Shown here: positions 1 through 5,683 of the stretch, piece by piece
Position numbering within the stretch: the stretch's first letter is position 1
Layout of the letters: each line of letters opens with the position of its first letter
Assembly (NCBI GenBank): GCA_963628435.1
Contig: CAVGEY010000027.1
Coordinates: 1-11,052, forward strand
Reading direction: 5' to 3'
DNA from: CAKSQF01 sp963628435
GTDB lineage: Bacteria > Bacillota > Clostridia > Oscillospirales > CAG-272
Length of the DNA: 11,052 bases
Notes under the pieces: generated by a model
What the model was told of the DNA's origin: nothing
Database searches by the model: none
Seen by the model: the letters and a program-made list of their open reading frames with translations, nothing else
Program-made: the position numbers and the translations under genes

Positions 1-179
1 TATCCGCTTGACTTATAGTAAAACGAATACACGAACAATTTTTGTTGTAAGGAACACGCGTGAACTTTATCAATGGCGCGAAAAGAATGCGCAAGCAAAC
101 CCAAATCGCCGAAAGCGATTTGGCTTAGATATTTGACTTGAATGTCTTACGACATTCATTTCGTTCCGAAACCGTCAAA
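1..179. repeat. 179-bp tandem repeat, unit A
   Basis: First of two adjacent units that read identically base for base (1-179 and 180-358). The unit contains a 9-bp stem hairpin at 101-123 (arms CCAAATCGC / GCGATTTGG), an 8-bp stem hairpin at 139-158 (arms TGAATGTC / GACATTCA, loop TTAC), and an outer inverted repeat ATATTTGAC (129-137) / GTCAAATAT (174-182) that encloses the second hairpin. An 8-bp palindrome CACGCGTG lies near 55-62. No coding sequence is visible. The window begins at the unit boundary, so further copies may lie upstream. Confidence 0.9.
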
Positions 180-358
180 TATCCGCTTGACTTATAGTAA
201 AACGAATACACGAACAATTTTTGTTGTAAGGAACACGCGTGAACTTTATCAATGGCGCGAAAAGAATGCGCAAGCAAACCCAAATCGCCGAAAGCGATTT
301 GGCTTAGATATTTGACTTGAATGTCTTACGACATTCATTTCGTTCCGAAACCGTCAAA
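180..358. repeat. 179-bp tandem repeat, unit B
   Basis: Second unit, with no difference from 1-179 that I can see, so the duplication is recent or kept uniform by recombination. It carries the same hairpins at 280-302 and 318-337. There are no spacers between units and each unit is too long for a CRISPR repeat. Confidence 0.9.
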
Positions 359-400
359 TATCCGCTTGACTTATAGTAAAACGAACAATTTTTTGTTGTA
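359..400. repeat. Truncated third repeat unit C
   Basis: Positions 359-384 match the start of units A and B. Eight bases (ATACACGA) are then missing between two ACGA direct repeats, the T-run is one base longer, and the match continues to TTGTTGTA at about 400. After that, units A and B continue with AGGAACACG whereas unit C continues into the REP-like element. The unit is therefore interrupted or replaced at this point. Confidence 0.8.
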
Positions 401-424
401 GGGGACGACGTCCTCGGCGTCCCG
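397..424 (+). repeat. REP-like element (GTAG plus imperfect hairpin), copy 1
   Basis: A 28-nt sequence identical to 4554-4581 (+) and 4722-4749 (-). GTAG (398-401) is followed by a hairpin at 402-423 with 6-bp arms GGGACG / CGTCCC, an A-G mismatch, an inner CG/CG pair and a TCCT loop. A GTAG tetranucleotide at the 5' foot of a hairpin with a mismatch is the known layout of REP sequences recognised by REP-associated tyrosine transposases. Such a transposase gene lies in this window. The REP assignment is inferred from structure and from the repeated copies. Confidence 0.75.
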
Positions 425-426
425 TT

Positions 427-449
427 TGTAGGCAATGGTTTAGCCTACA
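427..449. repeat. Hairpin next to the REP copy
   Basis: Perfect 7-bp arms TGTAGGC (427-433) and GCCTACA (443-449) with a 9-nt loop. It starts two bases after the REP-like element and also carries GTAG at its 5' foot, so the two may form a composite (BIME-like) pair. The core sequence differs from the REP. This is structural evidence only. Confidence 0.5.
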
Positions 450-453
450 TTAT

Positions 454-541
454 GAGCGCGAAACCGGCGGCTTTGCCGACATTTTTGTAAGCAAAAAGCC
501 TTCGGCTTTTTGGTTTGGATGTTTGACTTAAACTATATCAC
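454..541 (+). repeat. Hairpin cassette C (conserved flanks, variable hairpin cores)
   Basis: Begins with GAGCGCGAAA, as does the next cassette at 542. It holds a small hairpin at 468-478 (CGGC / GCCG, loop TTT), then TTTTTGTAAGCAAA, then a 9-bp hairpin at 492-512 (CAAAAAGCC / GGCTTTTTG, loop TTC), then TTTGG(T)TT and GATGTTTGACTT. The flanks match units A and B (GCGCGAAA, AAGCAAA, TTTGG.TT, GAT.TTTGACTT) while the hairpin cores are different. No gene is visible here. Confidence 0.65.
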
Positions 542-605
542 GAGCGCGAAAAGAATGCGCAAGCATTCTTTTTGTAAGCAAAATGCCAAAGGCATTTTGG
601 TTTGT
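542..605 (+). repeat. Hairpin cassette D
   Basis: Begins GAGCGCGAAA. It contains a 10-bp stem at 549-572 (AAAAGAATGC / GCATTCTTTT) closed by a GCAA tetraloop of the GNRA type, then GTAAGCAAA, then a 9-bp stem at 579-599 (CAAAATGCC / GGCATTTTG, loop AAA), then TTTGGTTTG. Units A and B carry the left arm AAAAGAATGC and GCAAGCA but lack the right arm. The T-rich 3' side of the first hairpin resembles an intrinsic terminator, though the T-run after the stem is short. Confidence 0.65.
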
Positions 606-683
606 CTTCGCTGTTTTTTTCCTGTTTCCGATAACACTCACTTACGGCAAAACGAATACATTTGTTTGAAAGGAATCACGAAT
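606..683 (+). other. Leader region of the GH76 gene
   Basis: A 78-nt stretch between the hairpin cassettes and the GH76 start. It includes AAAACGAATACA at 649-660, which also occurs in units A (20-31) and B (199-210). Further downstream, GAAAGGA at 668-674 is the ribosome binding site, nine bases before ATG 684. I see no convincing sigma-70 type -35/-10 pair, so the promoter is not called. Confidence 0.5.
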
Positions 684-1997
684 ATGTCCGATTTACAGAA
701 AAAGATTACCGCGATTTTCCTTGCCGCGGCGGCAATGCTGCCGATGCTTATCGGCTGCGGCGGCGGCACTGTCCCGTCACAAACCTCATCGACATCCTCC
801 GACACAGACGGCGGCACGGCGGCGACGACTGCCGATGCTCCGGCAAGCGCTCCCGAAACGGTCGACTATGCCGCTCTGCTTGCCGGAAACAAATATGCCG
901 CGAGCGGACTTGAACTCTGTCTGAATGTCATCGACGACTACTATATTAGCTCGAAACACATACTGCGCACCGAGCCGAAATCGACGACTCCCGCCTTTGT
1001 CTGGCCGTTCGCCTCGTTTCTCGAAATGCTGTCGGACGCGCTGCGGCTCTACCCCGACAACGAAAAAATCAAAGAATGTTACACCGATGCGCTGACAAAC
1101 GGAATTTCGGGCTACCGCGTAAAGGTGTCGAGTCTTCGCACATCGGCGGGCTCGTTTAAGAACATCGTTTACTACAACTCATCGCGCGGCGGTTCGGGCG
1201 ACTACTATTATGACGACAACGCATGGGTATGCCTGCAATTTCTGACCGCCTACGAGCTTTTGGGCGACAGTTCGATGCTCGATCGCGCGAAAGAGCTGCT
1301 CGATTTCTTCATGACCGGAATCGACGACAATCTTGACGGCGGAATCTACTGGGACAAATCGTTCGGCAGCAAAAACACCTGCGCGAACGGACCCGTTGCG
1401 ATCTGTTTTCTCAAAGCATACAAGTTCACGGGCGAGCAGAGTTATCTCGACATCGGAAAATCGCTTGTCGACTGGCTGAACAAAAAAATGCTCGACGGCT
1501 CGCTCTATTCGGACAGCATCTCCACATCGGGCAATGTCAACGGCTGGAAAGCGGCATACAATCAGGGAACGCCGATTTACGCGTCCTGCCTTGTCTATGA
1601 AATCACAGGCGAGTCGAGCTATCTCACCCGCGCAAAGCGCACCGCGAACGCCGCCCGTCAGCTCTGTTTCAGCGTCAGCGGAAAGGGCGAAAATCAAAAG
1701 GTCAGAATGAACGGCAACCCGATCTACAAATCATGGTGCATCGGCTGGCTGATGCGCGGCTACTATGAATTCTGCGAGGTCACCGGAAACACGAACAGCG
1801 CGTTCGACTGCATGGAAAGCGTGCTCGACTACAACGAATCGACCAAAAACAGCCGCGGTTACTACGATCCCTATTTCAGAACCGGCGACTGGGCAGGCGA
1901 AAGCACGACAGAGGTATTGCAGCCCTGCGGTGTCGCATCGGTAATGCTTATCTGCGCGCGCTATGATGTTTACATGCTGCCGACCGTGAAAGAATAA
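684..1997 (+). CDS. GH76 family glycoside hydrolase, secreted lipoprotein (predicted alpha-1,6-mannanase)
   Basis: A 437-residue protein. The N-terminus has a short basic stretch, a hydrophobic core and the lipobox LIGC with Cys25, so it should be a membrane-anchored lipoprotein outside the cell. A low-complexity Ser/Thr/Ala/Gly linker covers about residues 26-60. The rest fits the (alpha/alpha)6 barrel of GH76: the adjacent aspartates D177-D178 in YYYDDNAW match the family's catalytic pair, followed by GGIYW (219-223), NTCANGPVAI (231-240) and YNQGTPIYA (292-300). Known GH76 enzymes hydrolyse alpha-1,6-mannan backbones endo-fashion, so yeast-type mannan or a mannose-containing envelope glycan is a plausible substrate; this is inference. 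The start at 684 is chosen because it has GAAAGGA nine bases upstream and gives a clean signal peptide. The open frame back to 510 runs through hairpin cassettes. The response regulator follows after 39 bp, suggesting one operon. Confidence 0.85.
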   Translation: MSDLQKKITAIFLAAAAMLPMLIGCGGGTVPSQTSSTSSDTDGGTAATTADAPASAPETVDYAALLAGNKYAASGLELCLNVIDDYYISSKHILRTEPKSTTPAFVWPFASFLEMLSDALRLYPDNEKIKECYTDALTNGISGYRVKVSSLRTSAGSFKNIVYYNSSRGGSGDYYYDDNAWVCLQFLTAYELLGDSSMLDRAKELLDFFMTGIDDNLDGGIYWDKSFGSKNTCANGPVAICFLKAYKFTGEQSYLDIGKSLVDWLNKKMLDGSLYSDSISTSGNVNGWKAAYNQGTPIYASCLVYEITGESSYLTRAKRTANAARQLCFSVSGKGENQKVRMNGNPIYKSWCIGWLMRGYYEFCEVTGNTNSAFDCMESVLDYNESTKNSRGYYDPYFRTGDWAGESTTEVLQPCGVASVMLICARYDVYMLPTVKE

Positions 1998-2036
1998 CGG
2001 CGAAAGGACAAATGAGATAACGAGAGGACATTTTAT

Positions 2037-2720
2037 ATGAGGATACTTATAGCCGAAGACGAGCGGGATATGAACTTACTGCTCATGCGCAGGCTGACGC
2101 GCGAGGGATACGCGGTCGACACCGCACTCGACGGAAGGGCGGCGCTCTCTCTGCTTGATTCGACCGACTACGATGCGGTAATTCTCGACATAATGATGCC
2201 CGGCACCGACGGGCTGACGATTCTCAGGATAATGCGGGAGCGGGGGCTGACCACGCCCGTGATTATGCTCACCGCGCTTGACACGGTCGATGACCGCGTC
2301 ATCGGGCTGGAAAGCGGCGCAGACGATTACATCGCGAAACCTTTTTCGCTCGAAGAGCTGTCCGCGCGTCTGAAAGCGGTGCTGCGGCGATCGGGAAAAG
2401 GTGTCGGCGTCATACTTAAAGTGGGAGATCTCACGGTCGACACATCCGAAAAAAAGGCATACCGCGGCGGAAAACCGCTTGATCTTTCGGCAAAGGAATT
2501 TTCGATAATCGCGCGGCTTGCCGATAACGCGGGCAACGTGCTCTCGCGGGAGGACATTCTCGCCCACTGCTGGAATTTCGATTACACGGGATCGAGCAAT
2601 GTCGTTGACGTTTATATACGTTATCTGCGGCAGAAAATCGACGACGGATACGAAAACAAACTGCTCCACACGGTCAGAGGTGTCGGCTACGTTCTGCGCG
2701 ACGAAAACCCGGAACGCTGA
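2037..2720 (+). CDS. OmpR/PhoB-family response regulator
   Basis: A 227-residue DNA-binding regulator. The receiver domain (about 1-118) shows the acidic pair E7-D8, the phosphoacceptor D51 in VILDIMMPG, T79 in MLTA and K101-P102. The C-terminal winged helix (about 125-222) ends in the typical VRGVGYVL strand. AGAGGA at 2023-2028 lies eight bases before the ATG. The partner is almost certainly the histidine kinase 88 bp downstream. The GH76 lipoprotein gene ends 39 bp upstream, so all three genes are probably transcribed together and the regulator may control the hydrolase or its own operon. The regulated genes cannot be read from the sequence. Full length, with no anomalies seen. Confidence 0.95.
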   Translation: MRILIAEDERDMNLLLMRRLTREGYAVDTALDGRAALSLLDSTDYDAVILDIMMPGTDGLTILRIMRERGLTTPVIMLTALDTVDDRVIGLESGADDYIAKPFSLEELSARLKAVLRRSGKGVGVILKVGDLTVDTSEKKAYRGGKPLDLSAKEFSIIARLADNAGNVLSREDILAHCWNFDYTGSSNVVDVYIRYLRQKIDDGYENKLLHTVRGVGYVLRDENPER

Positions 2721-2737
2721 AAGCAATTCGGGTTACA

Positions 2738-2761
2738 AAAAGAATGCTCACGCATTTTTTT
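2738..2761 (+). terminator. Possible intercistronic attenuator hairpin between response regulator and kinase
   Basis: A 10-bp stem with one G-T wobble (arms AAAAGAATGC and GCATTTTTTT, loop TCAC) ends in a run of seven T, starting 17 bases after the regulator's stop codon. It could be a weak intrinsic terminator that lowers kinase expression. Its left arm is identical to that of the hairpin at 549-572 in the upstream array, so it may instead be a stray member of that repeat family. Confidence 0.4.
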
Positions 2762-2808
2762 CGAACTCAAAAACACGGTTTAAGCACAAAGAAAAAAGGT
2801 GTTATGTT

Positions 2809-4242
2809 ATGAATGAAAAGAAAAATCCGATCAAAACGATGAAAATCTCGATGAAAACAAAACTTGCGGCGGCGTTCACCCTGATTGCCGTTATTCTCTG
2901 CTTTATCGGCGCGCTTTTCATTATCGGCGGCGGCAGTATGATTGCCGAAAACAGGCAGAAACGCAGTCTGCGCTCCGCCGTGCTTTCCCGTGCCGAAAGC
3001 ATTTCCGAGAAAAAACTGATACCCTCATCGATACCGTCCGAAAACGGCATCTCATTCGCCGTCTACACGAAAGAGGGCAAGCTGCTTATCGGCGATCCGC
3101 TTCGCTCGGATGACGGCGCCGATCCGCTCCCCGACAGCAAACATTTCACCGAAATCACATCGGGCGGCAAAAAATATTTTGTTTTCGACAAAAAATGCTC
3201 GCTCGGCAAGTCGGACGGCAAAAAAGTTTCGGTTTACCTGCGCGGCTACATAAGCTATCCCGAAAGCGGCGAGGTGATGTCGGCGCGTGCTCTCTCGGCG
3301 GCGATTACCATACCGACCGCCGTCATCCTGCTCTGCATCGCCGCATATCTCGCGGCGAAGAAGATTCTCTCCCCGCTCGGAAAACTGCAAAACGCCACAA
3401 ACGCGATTATAAGCGGTGATGATTTGTCGAAAACCATTCGTACGGGCGACAATCACGATGAGGTCTACGAGCTGACCTGCACGATAAATGAAATGCTCGC
3501 GCGGCTCTCCCGTTCGTTCGAGAACGAAAAACAGTTCATATCGGACGCCTCGCACGAACTGCGCACCCCGACATCGGTAATCTCGGCGCAGTGCGAACTG
3601 CTCAAAACATCGGACACGCCGCCGACAGCCGAGGAATATTCGCAGGCAATCGATTTAATCGCGCGTCAGTCCGAACGCATGAAGCGGCTTGTTCTCGAAC
3701 TGCTCGAACTGTCGCGGATCGACAGAGGCAAAGTCGAAAAGCGGTTCGAATCCTGCGATATGTCGCGGCTCGTCTCGCTTGTCTGCGACGAACAGAAAGA
3801 GCTGCACGCCGACTCAACGATAACGCTTACCGCCGACATCGAGCCGAAAATCTTTGCCGATGTCAACAGCTCGCTCATAATCAGGCTGGCGACAAATCTC
3901 ATATCGAACGCATATCAGTACGGCAAAGACGGCGGACACATAAATGTGTCGCTCTCGATTGAAAGGCCGCTGAACACTCTTGTCGCCGAACTCGTTGTCG
4001 AGGATGACGGCATCGGAATTTCAAAAGAAAATCTCCCGAAAATCTGGGAACGCTTCTTCCGCGCCGAAAAATCGCGTTCGGACACAGGCTCATCGGGGCT
4101 CGGGCTTACCATGGTCAAGTGGATTGCCGGCTATCATGACGGCAGCGTCCGTGTCGAAAGCACGCTCGGAAAAGGCTCGAAATTTACGGCAGACATTCCG
4201 ATATCTCACAAATCACAGACCGCCGCATCCGAAAGCAAATGA
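2809..4242 (+). CDS. Sensor histidine kinase (HAMP, HisKA, HATPase_c)
   Basis: A 477-residue membrane kinase. Transmembrane segments at about 20-41 and 160-183 enclose an extracellular sensor region of about 115 residues with no family I recognise. A HAMP linker follows (about 184-236), then the dimerisation/phosphotransfer domain with the H-box SDASHELRTP (phosphoacceptor H249). The ATPase domain has the N-box NLISNAYQYG (363-372), DDGIGIS (399-405) and GSSGLGLTMVKW (428-439). The ATG at 2809 is preferred: AAAGG lies about nine bases upstream and the protein then begins with a normal basic N-terminus. The frame is open back to 2518, but that part overlaps the regulator in another frame. The partner is the upstream response regulator. 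The stop codon is followed by a 50-nt repeat element and a strong terminator, so the operon ends here. Confidence 0.93.
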   Translation: MNEKKNPIKTMKISMKTKLAAAFTLIAVILCFIGALFIIGGGSMIAENRQKRSLRSAVLSRAESISEKKLIPSSIPSENGISFAVYTKEGKLLIGDPLRSDDGADPLPDSKHFTEITSGGKKYFVFDKKCSLGKSDGKKVSVYLRGYISYPESGEVMSARALSAAITIPTAVILLCIAAYLAAKKILSPLGKLQNATNAIISGDDLSKTIRTGDNHDEVYELTCTINEMLARLSRSFENEKQFISDASHELRTPTSVISAQCELLKTSDTPPTAEEYSQAIDLIARQSERMKRLVLELLELSRIDRGKVEKRFESCDMSRLVSLVCDEQKELHADSTITLTADIEPKIFADVNSSLIIRLATNLISNAYQYGKDGGHINVSLSIERPLNTLVAELVVEDDGIGISKENLPKIWERFFRAEKSRSDTGSSGLGLTMVKWIAGYHDGSVRVESTLGKGSKFTADIPISHKSQTAASESK

Positions 4243-4251
4243 GGGTAACTC

Positions 4252-4301
4252 CGGGAACCCTTTTTGAAAAAAGCGTTCCCGAACCCTCCCAAAAACTTTT
4301 C
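4252..4301 (+). repeat. 50-nt stop-proximal element, copy 1 (long hairpin plus tail)
   Basis: Begins nine bases after the kinase stop codon. The hairpin at 4252-4281 has arms starting CGGGAAC and ending GTTCCCG, with a T5/A5 inner stem, a GA loop and one C-C mismatch. It is followed by the tail GAACCCTCCCAAAAACTTTTC. The reverse complements of 9500-9549 and 9435-9485 show the same layout and tail. Confidence 0.75.
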
Positions 4302-4315
4302 TTACAGTTAAAATT

Positions 4316-4360
4316 CCCCCTCTTCGAAAGAGAAAGCTCTTTCGCAGAGGGGGTTTTGTT
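4316..4360 (+). terminator. Intrinsic terminator of the GH76/two-component operon, possibly bidirectional
   Basis: A strong stem: CCCCCTCT (4316-4323) pairs with AGAGGGGG (4346-4353), then one T-C mismatch, then CGAAAGAG (4325-4332) pairs with CTCTTTCG (4337-4344) around an AAAG loop. TTTTGTT follows at 4354-4360. On the other strand the stem is followed by AATTTTAA, so it may also stop the converging - strand operon. The RAYT stop codon (4359-4361) lies inside the T-tract. Confidence 0.9.
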
Positions 4361-4949
4361 ATCTTTCCGTATACAATTCATCATAATACCAAAGAGTCGG
4401 ATTATCGGTGATATATCTTATGTGTTCCTCATAATCTTCGTGATTTCGGATAATATGATCGTTGAAACTCCTTTGCCATATATTTTCGCCGTATTCTTTG
4501 TTACAATAACGTTTGAATGTCGAAACAAATTGCGGAACAGTCGAACATTGTCTTGTAGGGGACGACGTCCTCGGCGTCCCGTCTTTTGTCACAATCAACA
4601 TAATATGAATATGATTTGGCATAATAACATACCGGTCTACGCAAACGTTATCATAAAAATCATTCAATTTTTTCAGATGGTTTTCCGCTGTCTTACCGTA
4701 CGGTGTAAGTTTGATTGTTTTCGGGACGCCGAGGACGTCGTCCCCTACATTTGTTTGAGCTTCGCCCGATTGTGAGTCATAACTCTGCCGTGTTGCGTCC
4801 CCTCTCCGGACATCGCCGATGACAACTCGTGACAGAAGTCTACGGCGATTTTCGGTACATATTGTAATAAAATATGCTCCTTTTGAATTGTAATCGAAAT
4901 TCTTAATTCTTGTCGGTTTTCGTTCGGAAAGTTTATTTTCTTTTTCCAT
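4359..4949 (-). CDS. REP-associated tyrosine transposase (RAYT, Y1/HUH family)
   Basis: A 196-residue single-stranded DNA nuclease of the IS200-like Y1 family. The N-terminus has the typical YFITICTENRR strand (26-36). The HUH metal-binding motif is PNHIHIM with H113 and H115. The C-terminal block has NIWQRSFNDHIIRN (156-169) and HIRYITDNP (177-185). By comparison, from memory, with E. coli TnpA_REP, Y179 is the likely nucleophile. RAYTs are single-copy, domesticated-looking transposases that bind and cleave REP hairpins bearing GTAG. Two exact REP-like sequences lie inside this gene and are translated as residues 67-76 (NVGDDVLGVP) and 123-132 (DGTPRTSSPT), both in frame. No clear ribosome binding site precedes the ATG. 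The gene looks AT-richer than its neighbours, which suggests acquisition. It is last in the - strand gene series, 29 bp after the CofE-like gene. No terminal inverted repeats of a self-mobile IS are seen. Confidence 0.88.
   Translation of the reverse strand: MEKENKLSERKPTRIKNFDYNSKGAYFITICTENRRRLLSRVVIGDVRRGDATRQSYDSQSGEAQTNVGDDVLGVPKTIKLTPYGKTAENHLKKLNDFYDNVCVDRYVIMPNHIHIMLIVTKDGTPRTSSPTRQCSTVPQFVSTFKRYCNKEYGENIWQRSFNDHIIRNHEDYEEHIRYITDNPTLWYYDELYTER
4554..4581 (+). repeat. REP-like element, copy 2 (inside RAYT, antisense to it)
   Basis: Identical over 28 nt to 397-424. On the - strand it encodes about residues 123-132 of the transposase, the stretch directly after the HUH strand. GTAG is at 4555-4558 and the hairpin arms are GGGACG / CGTCCC. 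Confidence 0.8.
4722..4749 (-). repeat. REP-like element, copy 3 (inside RAYT, sense to it)
   Basis: The exact reverse complement of copies 1 and 2. It is read as about residues 67-76 of the transposase. With copy 2 it forms a perfect 28-bp inverted repeat separated by 140 nt. Confidence 0.8.
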
Positions 4950-4978
4950 CTCTGTTCACTGCAATTCTCGGATTGTTT

Positions 4979-5650
4979 TCACTTTTCCCTTATGATGCAG
5001 ATGGGGACTTTGCGGCTGCCGACACGCATCGGCGCGTCTTTCAGAATATCGGCGAGATGGTCCGCGGGAAGCGACTCGTCTGTCATCGCCGTAATCTGCG
5101 GCTGTCTGCGGACATCGGCTATCACCGTGCGGCATCCCGTTTCAAAGGCGATTTTTTCGGCGACCGTTATCTCGTCTTCGGGTTTCAATGTCAGAAGCGT
5201 ATAGCCGCCGCAGACCGCCGTGTCCATATACAGGCTGTCCGAGCCGCATATACTATAAAATATGCCGTTTTTCATAAGCTCTTCACAGCCTGCGGCAAGC
5301 CGGACTCTCGCCGCGCCGAGTTCGTTTATCGCCGCCTGCATCACCCTCACATCGGCGAACATCACCGCTTTTTCTGATTTTGTGAGCATTTTCGCGCATT
5401 TTTTCGCGATTTCGGTCGGCTCGCAGTTTGCGAGATTATAATATCTGCCCTGTCTTATCGCAATCGCCTGCGCCGAAAAGATGAGTATATCGTCCGGCCG
5501 CAGTCTGCCCTCGGTATATGTCGCCGCGAATTTTTCGGGGCTTTCGTCTCCGAGATAGGGCGGACAGGCTACCGCGATCCGCATATAACTGCGTCCGCCG
5601 ACCACCGTTTCGGTTATCGTATCCGCCGTTTTCGGATATTCGTTTATCAC
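4979..5650 (-). CDS. CofE-fold protein (F420-0:gamma-glutamyl ligase-like), function unknown
   Basis: A 223-residue soluble protein. RPDDILIFSAQAIAIRQGR (51-69) resembles the GD(I/L)-x-(V/I)SxKAVA-x-(A/T)xGR strand-helix of F420-0:gamma-glutamyl ligases. CGSDSLYMDTAVCGGYTLLTL (135-155) followed by a helix and TVIADVRRQPQ (175-185) resembles that family's G-x-D-x-SN...GYVVLLP...VIISDTxGRP region. The resemblance is by eye and the protein is divergent, with RRQPQ in place of a usual GRP. CofE adds glutamates to coenzyme F420, but no other F420 gene is present, so the substrate is unknown. The start is a GTG at 5650 with GGGGAGG about nine bases upstream. It follows mltG after 33 bp on the same strand. 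Confidence 0.5.
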   Translation of the reverse strand: MINEYPKTADTITETVVGGRSYMRIAVACPPYLGDESPEKFAATYTEGRLRPDDILIFSAQAIAIRQGRYYNLANCEPTEIAKKCAKMLTKSEKAVMFADVRVMQAAINELGAARVRLAAGCEELMKNGIFYSICGSDSLYMDTAVCGGYTLLTLKPEDEITVAEKIAFETGCRTVIADVRRQPQITAMTDESLPADHLADILKDAPMRVGSRKVPICIIREK

Positions 5651-5683
5651 AGAACTTGTCCTCCCCTCTTTTTGTCGTTTTGA

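Noticed and set aside
1..400. Tandem repeats as a CRISPR array
   Set aside because: Units are 179 bp, identical throughout and adjacent with no unique spacers, and there are no cas genes.
397..424. REP-like hairpin as an intrinsic terminator
   Set aside because: No T-run follows, and the same sequence occurs inside a coding region.
521..545. TTGACT followed by TATATC as a promoter
   Set aside because: The spacing is far too short for a -35/-10 pair, and TTTGACTT is part of the repeated flank.
510..683. N-terminal extension of the GH76 protein
   Set aside because: It would run through hairpin cassettes and lacks a ribosome binding site. The start at 684 has one and yields a clean lipoprotein signal.
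1..683. Retron or diversity-generating element
   Set aside because: Structured repeats suggested it, but there is no reverse transcriptase anywhere in the window and no template/variable repeat pair with adenine-biased changes.
2518..2808. N-terminal extension of the histidine kinase
   Set aside because: It overlaps the response regulator in another frame and crosses a hairpin. ATG 2809 has a good ribosome binding site.
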